NCBI GenBank assembly: GCA_025766275.1
Contig: JAFKAC010000174.1
Coordinates: 1 to 64,000 of the forward strand
Length of the DNA stretch: 64,000 nt
Reading direction: 5' to 3'
From: Lactarius indigo
Taxonomy: Eukaryota; Basidiomycota; Agaricomycetes; Russulales; Russulaceae
A model generated the notes under the pieces. The model was not told where the DNA came from and made no database searches. It saw nothing but the letters and a program-made list of their open reading frames with translations. Below are positions 12,442 through 22,229 of the stretch, in pieces (the first letter of the stretch is position 1; the number at the start of each line of letters is the position of its first letter). The translations under genes and the position numbers were made by a program.

Positions 12442-14130
12442 ATGGCGGAGTCAACCCCGGGTGACCTCATCAAACTGTAAGTTCGGCTTTAACGCAGTTT
12501 CACCTCTCTTATTTTTTCGTAGAGCAACCCCTCTTGTACGCTCGGCCTTGTTTAGTTGTCTATGCAACTGATGTCCCAACAAAAATACGTAGCTCTTCGG
12601 ACCACTATTCAACTGGGCGCTTTACGGCGCTCTCTGCGTCCAGATTTGTAGGCGACCAATCCCTCGGGAGTAGCCTATTCCACTGACCTAAGTCCAGACG
12701 TGTATAGTTACAATTTCCCAAACGACAATCGATCCGTAAAATTTCTAGGTGCGTCTCCGAACGCTACTCGGAAGCGTTGTTGACGTCATGGGGAACCTCG
12801 AACAGCTTATTTCGTGTTTGCACTGGAGACCGTTCAAACGGCGCTGACTGGGGCCGACGTCTACTATTGGTTTATTGCTGGATTTGGCGACAGGGAACGC
12901 CTCAAGAGTTCCCATTACGCCCCCATAGACATTGCTATCACCGATGCAATCATTTCGTTGATCGTTCAGGAATATTTCTGTTATAGGATCTGGACGCTGA
13001 ACCGACGGTCGTCGTGGTTCTGCTTGATCATTGCTGTCGTATGTGTTGGCTCTCCCACGAACTTCAATCGCTTGACGTTTTCCTGAACATAGACCGCTGT
13101 TTCCCAATCAGTTGGGGCAGCGTGGGGGGGCTTCAGGGTGAGTTTTCAACAACCCTGACCAAAACGCGTTATCTTCCACGCAATTCAGTCAGTTGTGGTT
13201 GGGAAGTATGCGGTTTCAAAGGCGGCTCTATATGTGCGTACACTCGTTCTGGGTCTTGGTTGCCACCCTACCTCACACTTTACCGCACTAGTTATGGTCC
13301 TTGCCGAGTTCCTTGGCGGACATTCTGATTGCGGTTGCAATGACCCTGCTGGTACGGGATAGCCCCATTAGATCCTTTACTACGTCGACGGAGCCCCTTT
13401 TGTACAGCTAAGACGAAAGGACGAAGGAAGATTTTCTAATTTCGTATTGATTCGCGTGGTGCGCCTCACCATAGAAACGAACACGCTTACTGGTATCTAT
13501 CCCCTCGGGCGACTCCACACAGACCAGCATCTAACTTCCTGTTGAGCTAGCGTGGCCATAGCCTCCTTCGTGCTTTTTGTTGCCTTCCCCGTAAGCTAGA
13601 CTCAGTTGTGCACGACCCAACTTTTGGCCTGACGTATCCACAGAACGAGATATATTACACATTCACGTACGTTCCATGGTCCCGTCGCCGTGCGTCGCCC
13701 TGGCTAATGTGAGCAAAAGAGCTGGGATCATCGGAAAACTGTGAGTAGCACATACAACGTGTGAGCCACAATACTCACACCGATCCCAGGTACTCCAACA
13801 CCCTCTTGGTGACCCTTAACAATCGCATCTACTTCCGTGACCACCCGCTACCCGATCATGGTGATAGCGCGCGCCTCACGTTCTCTGGGCGGGTTTACGC
13901 TACCGGATTGACCTCGCTCAGTTTCGCCGGAGCCGATCCGCATTCACAAGCGTCAACGGGTGATAGTTTCAAGCTAGACACCATTTCCCAGACGGTAGAC
14001 CTAGAAAAACAGAAAGGTGATACTGCCAGTATGGGCTCACAACCGGTATGTGCATTTCCCCATAACAGCTGCTATTTAATCCAAATTATCTGAATAGATC
14101 AGTTTCGCTGTACGACCACCTTCTGAATGA
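12442..14130 (+). CDS. multi-pass membrane protein, DUF6534-like family
   Basis: This probably encodes a seven-helix integral membrane protein; role unknown. Hand splicing from ATG 12442 (MAESTPGDLIKL) gives one coherent frame over about ten exons. Recognisable pieces are LFGPLFNWALYGALCVQ (about 12593), YNFPNDNRSVKFL, FVFALETVQTALTGADVYYW (about 12815), FGDRERLKSSHYAPIDIAI, DAIISLIVQEYFCYRIWTL, LADILIAVAMTLL (about 13310), FSNFVLIRVVRLTIETNTLT (about 13440) and YSNTLLVTLNNRIYFRD (about 13790). The last intron (GTATGT at 14046 to CTGAATAG at 14099) leads to a short end PISFAVRPPSE and TGA 14128-14130. The order of TM segments, the LTIETN motif before the last helix and the NSR/NNR-like motif near the C-terminus are typical of this large Agaricomycete family. 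The gene appears intact. Individual exon borders between 12640 and 12710 rest on splice consensus only. Confidence 0.7.
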
Positions 14131-15552
14131 CGTTTGTTTCGAGTCGTGACGCGCCCAGGTCTACAGCAGACACGTGAGCAAGGGGTTGGGAGGACGAGAA
14201 TGGATAGTGATGTGAAGTTACATGGATGCTGCCTTGGTTGCCTGTAGACGTACTTCTAGACTTCAATCACCTGCGAAGACCCACCGTAGGTCGAGTCCAG
14301 TAGCTAGCTAACTCGATCATCCATTAGACCCAACACGCTGCACTCAAAATATCGTGGTTTGGCATGGACAGAACGAGAGAAATACATGGAAAATAGTGGG
14401 CAACAAGAGATGGCGAAATACAACGTAGGAGGTTGAATGTGGTCATAGAAGCAAGGGGAATTCAAGGTAAAGAATTTGAGGAGGAACTTGGAAATCACAC
14501 CGAACGGTGTACATACCCCGATACTGTACACCCTCCCGCTATTCGCATGCACCAGACCGTTCGCGCGGCCGCCCACCGCATCCGCCGAACTTTCGCTGGT
14601 GTAGGAGACCCCCGTTTCAAGAGCAAGCTCCGCGCGCTTGCAAACGTGAAAGATGATAGAAAGCAACGACGGAACAGCAATTCCCAAAAAGACACTGACA
14701 TAAGGCCCCTTGCAACCGTTTTTTTGGATATAGGCGGGGTTTGAATGGGGTCCTGGCAACCATGCCGAGTTTTTATTCCATAACCCCAATTTTATGGGAT
14801 ACCTATTCTATAACCTCAATTCTACGAAGATAAGTTTTGAGAAAATGTCTCTATTACTTAAGTACTTAACTATGGACGTGCCACTCTTGAGCTTTGGAAG
14901 TACGCTTGTGTATTCAAAATGGCAAGGGACCAAGGTAGAACCTGCTGTAAAGGTGCTACTTCCGAATTATGACAGCATGAAACGGGGGCTACGTTAGCAA
15001 GGGGTGGATGACGCACTAGTATAGGTCGCGAGACTGATGGCACATTGTGTGTCATCACATTGCTTGTACACCCAATGGGGGGCACAGCGGGTTCAAATTA
15101 AAGAAAAATTTGTAGCTACAGGTTACAGTACCTGTCGCCCCATCCCGTTGTTTATTTCAAGTTATAGGACCGTTCGTTGTACCCTGTGTCAGGTAAGGTT
15201 CCGATCACACTTCTTCCCGTTAGTATATATTTGCAGTTCACACGCCATATGCTTCCGACTCATCCTTCTATCTGCATCCGTACTGCACCCGCGTCCGAGG
15301 GAACGCGGATTTGACTACGAGGGGTACACAGCCCTGATACACCGATGATAACACATCCACACTTCGTGCCTTCCCATGTGCGAGTCTCATACTAACTTTC
15401 ACCAAGCATCATGGATTACGGCGCGAAACAGAATCGTAATACCTTGTTTACAAGAGTTCAAGTCAAATTTTTCCACCTGATCAGGTAGCTTGCGTCTGTG
15501 TCCTGGCCTACAGACCCACCGTGGCTCCAAGCCTAGCCGTCCTCGGTTCCAC
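14131..15552. other. intergenic region, no gene recognised
   Basis: Overlapping frames on both strands at 14304-14789 give no recognisable protein in either direction. A short AT-rich repeat of a TTCTATAACC-like word occurs near 14775-14825. Nothing else could be supported. Confidence 0.4.
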
Positions 15553-17402
15553 TCATTTGTATACGATGAGAAAAGATGCCCGAATTGCGTCATTCTCCAC
15601 ACCACAGTTAGCGCGTCCTATATTAGTCAGTATGTCGACGTGCACTCACATTGTACACTGTAATCAGCAATTAGTGTCTGTTTCCCATGGTGATTCTGAG
15701 CTGGTCCGTACGCACCAATGGATTCATCATAGTTCAGATCACCTCCAGGTTCACCAATCACCGAATCGCATCCCGCTGGCGGCTGTGTAGTTTGCGAATA
15801 CAGTCTGGGAAATACTTCTACAAATAGATGCCGCACCTTCGTGAGGCTTTCGTCTGTTGTGGTAAGCTTGATCGCCTTGCCCATCACAACGTCGTTGAGA
15901 AGCATTGCTTTATTCGAAGACGCACTTCCCCCGTAGTAATCATTGGCCTACAGGGCATACCATCGTCTTGACATTTATCTCTTTATATGAAACGAACCGA
16001 CCTTGGATGACGTCGCAGACGTATAGATACCCGCTCCAAATCGGCCAAAGTTAGTGCGTTTACCCACGTGGGCGAGCTGGAAGGAGCTCTGCAACACAAG
16101 CATGCGTAAGCATCAGAAAGGAGCTGGAAAATATGAGCACGGGCTGTACCCTGATAATGCTACACATATTACAATCACTCAGCTTGCAAAGCGCACCATC
16201 GGTGGACGTATCCCCCAAGCGGCATTTGCGGACCGTCCCATGAAAGCGACGACGCGTATTCGCACCAGAGGTGCCAGTGCGGCGTTCCACCTCCAGCCTA
16301 ATGTATACATTATGAGTACGGCGATTCGAACGCGTTCAGACTTACTGGTAACGGAAGAATCGATCCAGCACAGATCGTTCACCATAGGTCCTCCAAATCT
16401 GCGTGAACAACATATCACAAAGAGTATACGTGAAACCACAAAACTGAATGGCCTGACCTTGATTACGGTCGGCACTGGCGTAGGATGCTTCCATTGTTCG
16501 GTGAACTGTTTCTCCACTGTGATTGTTATGCCTCACGTCAGAGGCGAGTAGCAAGGCTCGGCTACGACTTGCCATTCTGGTATAACTTGTTCGTGTTGGG
16601 GATTTCGAGAATAGTTGGCGCTGGTTGTGGTGCGTTCGTCAGCTCCAGGAGAGAAACCACCTCCTGCAACGATCCAACTAACCCTTGCTGAGCGCGGTCG
16701 AGCTACAACGTTTAGAGCAGAAGTCGCTCTGCTTCTCGCCAACAAGAACTGTCGGCATTTCTTTACAGCTTCACTCGACTTCAGGATGAGGCATTATTAC
16801 AAGAGGTCGTGCGAAATCACTCACACAAGACACGCCTCGGCTATGCCAGATCGAACTGCTGCACTAATGATCGGTGGACTCAGCTATCTTACTGTCTATG
16901 TAGTGCAGGAACGCACGTCCTATGACGATTGGAGCAGAATTTTGATTTGTTTCCGTCTGCGTCGACATATACCGACCTTCGACATCCAGGAATTGTGCAC
17001 AAATCGTCATCTGGGGTTGGGCTTCTCGATCGAGAGGGCCGTTGACCATTCTTGTTGAATTGCTCGGCACATCGTCTCCCGCAAAAATCGTGCGCTAAAA
17101 GGTCGTAAGCACTCGCCAGATCGAGAGCCTGTAGTCATGCTACACACCGCGCCCGTTCTCTACGTATACAGGCTTCGCATTGCAGTTCTTTACAGTCGCT
17201 ATTATTAGAGTTTCCGTGCACATCTGGTATTCCGACTAACCTTGCACATTTGTGATTGTGACCTAGGGTTATTGGCCATCGCAAAACGGTGAGCATTCCC
17301 ACAGAATGAGGAGTATGAGCCGTCGGGGTCCCGCCAGACCGTCTTGGTGCAGCCAGGATATTCACACTCGGTTGTCGGACCTCGCTGAGTGTCGGAACAC
17401 AT
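15553..17402 (-). CDS. PARP-domain ADP-ribosyltransferase with four Cys-rich modules
   Basis: Predicted to transfer ADP-ribose from NAD+ to an unknown target. Splicing from ATG 17402 to TGA 15553-15555 gives about 380 residues, intact in frame. The N-terminal half has two copies of a two-part Cys/His array: CEYPGCTKTVW...FCGNAHR plus CKNCNAKPVY...FCGRRCA, then CTIPGCRRSVY...FCSNRHR plus CLVCKEMP...FCSKRC, probably zinc-binding. The C-terminal half is a PARP catalytic fold: RRFHGTVRKCRLGD (triad His, about 16235), FGAGIYTSATSSKANDY (triad Tyr), then GEPGGDLNYDESIVYN (triad Glu, about 15725) and DAIRASFLIVYK at the end. The H-Y-E triad is complete, so mono- or poly-ADP-ribosylation is possible. 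One intron (16517-16572) uses a GC-AG border. The 126-bp gap to the upstream NADAR gene on the same strand suggests linked function. Exon borders are from splice consensus. Confidence 0.85.
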
Positions 17403-17528
17403 GGTAACTGACAGATCAGATTACTCCGTCTTAATTTATCGATGTCCTTGTCTCCCTCGTCACGTGTTTTTTTCTCACGACAACGACTTAAATATACGAT
17501 ACACGAAACATCCCTTTCTCAAAAATTC

Positions 17529-18275
17529 TCAGTGCCTTCGACGAGCTTGCAATCGCTCTCGCAATCGCATGAGCGCTTTACCAAGCTCATTCCGACCACT
17601 TCCATCACTCCCAATGCCCCAGAACCAGTCGATCTATGACCATATGTGTAGGTCAGCGTTTGCTACCAACACCAAACAGTTAGGAACACACTGGGCTGTC
17701 CTCTATCAGTTCTCGAGACCCAGTGCTTCGCAGTAGGTTACGGAGGTGACGGTGCTGTTTAAACTTTGCTTCCAGCACTTTCTCCATCATGGCGACGTTA
17801 ACTTCTAGCCAGTCGACACGCTGATGGCGAATGTGCTTCTTTGCCTCTTGCTGGGCCATGCGGGCAGTGGGTAACATTCGGATGCACTCTGCAAGTGCTG
17901 GGTTGGTGTCCATGAACTTAAACGCCTGAAATACTGCAAACCATTCCACCATGATCTCAGTCTCTTCCCACGGAAAGAAGGCTTACGGTGCTCGGCAGTT
18001 CGGTAGAAGCGGCCATGGTATTCCACTGGGTGGTCGGAAAAGCTGGTAAACCTGGCGAAATCAAAACTTTCAAGCACAGGCAGCAATAGCAGATTCCCTG
18101 ACTCGTAGTAAGGTTTGTCCGAGTCGTAGAAGTAGATCGGATCCCCAGGGGCGTCGTCAGTCGACTGGCTCCGGACCCCGCTTGTTGGGTCGGAAGGTGT
18201 CCTTGTAGCGTGGCTTGTCGTAGCTGCGTCACTTGCAGCAGAAAATATGATGGTAATGCTTTGGAGGAGTGACAT
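17529..18275 (-). CDS. NADAR-domain protein, copy 1 (ADP-ribose N-glycosidase family)
   Basis: The NADAR (YbiA/DUF1768) family includes enzymes that remove ADP-ribose from guanine. Key stretches are all present: IYFYDSDKPYYE followed after an intron by FTSFSDHPVEYHGRFY, then TAEHLFQAFKFMDTNPALAE, DWLEVNVAMMEKVLEAKF, LLRSTGSRELIEDSP and finally FWGIGSDGSGRNELGKALM before RLRERLQARRRH and TGA 17529-17531. Three introns of about 50-60 bp are needed, and the frame is open throughout. The Ser/Thr-rich N-terminus of about 45 residues precedes the domain. ATG 18275 is the only in-frame Met, but a TATA-like TTGTATATAGC lies only about 25 bp upstream, so an extra upstream exon is possible. It is head to head with copy 2 and upstream of the PARP gene on the same strand. 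Confidence 0.82.
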
Positions 18276-18484
18276 ATAAATTGTCGATGGGGAGACCAAA
18301 GCTATATACAATGTGTTGTCCGTGTGTGCTCGGCGCAATGTGGAAACAGCAGCCTCCGATACCGAGGGTGCAGATCACGTGGATCTAGATAAGCGAGTCG
18401 TGGGCAAGATTGTTGGCGACTTATAGCTTGTTCGCCACACGAAGCCCGATTGTAGCCTCCTCGCCAGCCTGAACCTGCTGGATA
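18276..18484. promoter_or_regulatory. shared divergent promoter region of the two NADAR genes
   Basis: Only 209 bp separate the two predicted NADAR start codons, which point away from each other. The stretch contains a TATA-like TATATA near 18303 for the minus-strand gene. No clear TATA box was seen for the plus-strand gene. A common promoter is inferred from the geometry. Confidence 0.5.
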
Positions 18485-19346
18485 ATGTCGTCATTCCTTC
18501 CTGGCTTTAGTTGGTTCTCTCGTTCCTCTGAAAATGAGCGAGGCGACACGACTCACACGAGATCCGGGAAAGGGAGGCGTAGGACTCTCAGCGAGCCAAC
18601 ACCAATGGACGTCGACTGGGAGGAAGGAAGTCGACCCAAATGTCCAGTTTGCAACGGTATTAACGTATTTTCAGAAATCCTGCGTTGGTGCTCACTGGCC
18701 TCCAAAAGATGCAATTGCCAGACCTTATCCAGATACTACCCCCGTATTCTTCTACCACCGTGGCAAGCCATTTTTCGAGTGCGTTATTACTACTGTGGCA
18801 AAATGGACATGAACCACATCTCCTTTACATCCAGGTTTACGAACTTCTCGCTTCACTCGATAGAGTACGAAGGAAGAATCTACCCCACTGCAGAACACCG
18901 TGCGTGAGGTGTCACACCGTGTTCCCGTCATAATAAACGGTCCTTCAAGCAGTTTTTCAAGCCCTGAAGTTCATAAATACGAACCCAGGATTGGCTGAGC
19001 AGATACGGACGCAACCCAGTGCCCGTGCTGCCCGCGCAGAAGCAGGATATCACCGTACCCAACAACGAGCAGACTGGTTCGAAGTAAATATCGAAGTGAT
19101 GGATATGGTACTTCACGCAAAGTTCACACAACACGATGACTTGAGAAAAAGGCTTCTCGGAACAGGTAATCGAGAGCTCATAGAAGACAGTCCTGTGGGT
19201 GTCAAGCGTTTCTCGACGCCGATCCTTGTTGACTGAATGCGGGACAGGACGACGTGTTTTGGGGCATCGGAAGAAGCGGTGAAGGCCGTAACGAACTCGG
19301 AAAGGCACTGATGCGTCTGCGAGGACGACTTCTTGTTGCGTATTAG
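18485..19346 (+). CDS. NADAR-domain protein, copy 2
   Basis: This is a second NADAR-family protein. The domain runs PDTTPVFFYHRGKPFFE, FTNFSLHSIEYEGRIYPTAE, then after an intron LFQALKFINTNPGLAEQI, DWFEVNIEVMDMVLHAKF, LLGTGNRELIEDSP, and FWGIGRSGEGRNELGKALM with RLRGRLLVAY and TAG 19344-19346. Introns at about 18779-18829, 18904-18960 and 19197-19250 restore the frame. The N-terminus (MSSFLPGFSWFSRSSENE, basic and Ser-rich) is joined to the domain by an intron ending at TTTTCAG near 18677 whose donor I could not fix; a GTCGAC near 18611 gives an open frame. It shares the motif set of copy 1 but is clearly diverged from it, so the duplication is not recent. It probably hydrolyses an ADP-ribose N-glycosidic bond; the substrate is unknown. 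Confidence 0.8.
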
Positions 19347-20677
19347 AGTGTGCGATTCAGAGTTTCATAAGTTACTCACCTGGAAGCCGCTCGCCCCGTT
19401 ACCGACCAAATATCTAGTTCCACTATTCCCGCGGATTCTAGGATGCATTCGAGCTATTTCTCTGATCAAATACTGATAACGTATTTTACTGTTGGTACTT
19501 GCCATCCATGGCCCCAGCTCCGGGGTTTCAGCAACAAATAATTCTATGCGTCTACTGTATGTAATACAATGATCGCCTTGTTTTGTACCCCATTACGGGT
19601 CTGAATCAACACCAAGGCATCGATAAAGTAGTGTAATGTGCTCAGATCGCAAGCGAAAGAGTTGAGCCGACAGCAACCGACGGGAGACGGAAAATCAAAA
19701 GCCATTGGACTAACATGATAGACACGCCATGTTGGAGAAAATGATTCCGAGGGGCAATAGACCCGGAAGATGTCAAGCCGATCCCGTCGGAATAGGAAGT
19801 ACAAAGCGAGCCAAGTTGGGATCGATCATAGTGTCAGAGGTAACTAGTGACCTAGACTTCAGTAACTTCGGCGAACGTGCCAAATGGCGTCGCACAAGTA
19901 TTAAGACCAGTACCGGTGCGAGTCCTCAAGCGTAAAGCTGGCTGCCATCGTTCCGATGTAGATTGGCAACAAAGTCACCCCAAGTGGTCGGTCGGTCCAC
20001 CCGGGATGACTCGTTCATGCCACATCCAGGAGGCAACCCACGCAGAAACGACGGCATGAGATCGAGCTGTAGAAGGTATGACGACTTCGGACAAGGAATG
20101 GCGTCTACAGGAAGCTTCCTCAGGACCTCTATAATCCCCAGAAAAAGCCGAGTTGGAGGCCGTGCCATAGTCCAATCGGACGTTGAACTCCGTGGTATCA
20201 CGTAAGGACGAGGTGAAGCACTCCGTAGACCAGTTGACAGTTGTCCGCATTGATTGATTAATTGCGGGCTGTTTCTGAGAGTTTTGGCGAAGTTGAATCA
20301 ATTGTCCGGGTAATGGAGAGGGGGGTTGGATCGGCAATAATATGTGGAGTTTCTCGGATACCTGTCCCTACCTGTCCCGCCCTGCGCCTGTATCTCACCT
20401 GACTGTGACCGCCCCAGTGAAAAGCCAAGGTCGATTATGGATAGGGACGTATCATTCTACCCGTATGGATGAGCGTGAGAGTGAGAATAGTCCGAACTAT
20501 ATTATGCGTGACCTTGAACGATATCCGACTAGTTACAAAGATGTCGACGAACGTGCCGAGCGAGAAACTCCGGATAGCGGATAGATCCGGGAAGAGATAC
20601 CCTATATATTATCAACCAGCTCAGACACAATCACATTTCCTCCTCAATCTTCGTACATTCATCATCTCACAAAAGAC
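19347..20677. other. intergenic region upstream of transaldolase
   Basis: Minus-strand frames at 19926-20337 overlap each other and have no recognisable motif. The last 80 bp form the transaldolase promoter. No gene could be supported. Confidence 0.45.
20602..20608 (+). promoter_or_regulatory. TATA box of the transaldolase gene
   Basis: TATATAT lies about 70 bp before the transaldolase ATG, a suitable distance for a short 5' leader. Confidence 0.55.
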
Positions 20678-21958
20678 ATGACCACCTCCCTCGACCAACT
20701 TAAGCAGACTGGGACAGTTGTCGTCTCTGACTCTGGCGACTTTGAGTGTAAGCTTAGGTTCTTTCCGTCCGTTCCATGTGTCTAACCTCCCGCTGACAGC
20801 TATCGACGTCTACAAGCCCCAGGCAAGTCAATAGTATCAAGCGTAGCCGTAGAGCAATCGGAGGCTTATTCTACTGCAGGATGCTACGACAAACCCGTCG
20901 TTGTTACTTGCCGCGGCCAACAAACCCGCATACGCTCGTCTGATTGATGTCGCAATCGCATACGGGAAGGAGAAAGGCCGTACGATCGATGAGCAAGTCG
21001 ATGCTGCTACCGACCGTCTCGTACGTTCTCGCGCTTTGAAATATCAGTCTCTAAATATATATGCACTGACGATGAATTACAGCTCGTAGAATTCGGGAAA
21101 GAAATCCTTGCGATTATTCCTGGCCGCGTCTCTACCGAAGTCGACGCTCGTCTTTCCTTTGACAAGGAGGGCACCAAGGCCAAGGCCAGACACCTCATTT
21201 CGCTCTACGAATCCATTGGAATCAAGAAAGAGCGCGTGCTCATCAAGATCGCGTCGACTTGGGAAGGTATCCAAGCTGCTCGCGAGCTTGAGCGCGACGA
21301 GGGAATTCACTGCAACCTCACTCTTCTCTTTGGCTTCGGCCAGGCCGTTGCGTGCGCCGAAGCCGGTGTGACCCTGATTTCGCCATTTGTCGGCCGAGTG
21401 CGTAATCCCGTCCCTCTCCTTCCGTCATATCATGTAAGCTGACTGTCACGCCAGATCCTCGACTGGTACAAGAAGTCGACGGGGAAGAATTACGAAGGCG
21501 ACGAGGATCCGGGTGTCCAATCTGTCAAGCGCATCTTTAATTACTACAAACAACACGGCTATAATACCATCGTTATGGGCGCGTCATTCCGCAACGTCAG
21601 TCCTCATCTATGCTTGCAACCTCCCCTCCAGTTCCCATTCTGAACCTTTTGTCTGATGGATTTTCTCTAGGTTGGCGAGATCAAGGCACTCGCGGGTGTT
21701 GACTTCCTCACTATCGCTCCTTCGCTCCTTCAGGAGCTCAAGAACAGCACCGATTCTGTTCCCAAGAAACTTAACGCACAAGCCGCTGCACAGGCCGACC
21801 CGATTGCCAAGGTCTCTTATGTCGACAATGAGCCGGAATTCCGCTGGGCGCTCCTTCAGGACCAGATGGCATTCGACAAGCTCCACGAGGGTATCAAGAA
21901 GTTCGCTGAAGACGGAGACACCTTGAAGAGCGTGCTCCGCAAGAAGCTCGGGGCCTAA
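20678..21958 (+). CDS. TAL1: transaldolase (pentose phosphate pathway)
   Basis: It moves a dihydroxyacetone unit between sugar phosphates in the cytosolic pentose phosphate pathway. Six exons (20678-20747, 20800-20822, 20880-21020, 21083-21397, 21455-21595, 21671-21958) add up to 325 residues, the normal length for fungal transaldolase. It begins [20 protein letters not shown]. Family signatures are [12 protein letters not shown] near the N-terminus, the [14 protein letters not shown] block, and IKIASTWEG, which contains the Schiff-base lysine. [18 protein letters not shown] and MGASFRN follow. The second intron (20823-20879) has a GC-AG border with the consensus donor AG/GCAAGT. No damage is seen. 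Gene identity is certain; the symbol follows the yeast orthologue. Confidence 0.97.
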
Positions 21959-22229
21959 AACATATGGACGTGGTTTTTCTTTTTGTACTCGTAATGTACG
22001 ATGGGAGAAGTATTAGGTCTGCTGTAGGGCTAGTGTTGGAGAAAACCAGCAGTCCCGAAAACCAATGATTTGGTTATTTTCAGAGGGGATTATAGTTTCA
22101 CTCCTTCGATGCACGTATTGAATGGAACCAAGAAACAATAGGTATCAAATTGGTACCGACATATCAAGGATATAAGTAGACTTCTGAAACAGGGAGAAAG
22201 CTGGTGCTCATACTCCACACAAAGTTGAA

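Noticed and set aside
14304..14789. 161-codon minus-strand frame as a membrane protein gene
   Set aside because: Opposite-strand frames of similar quality overlap it, and no splice pattern or motif supports either one.
16054..16551. 165-codon plus-strand open frame
   Set aside because: It is the antisense shadow of PARP catalytic exons on the minus strand, which carry clear family motifs.
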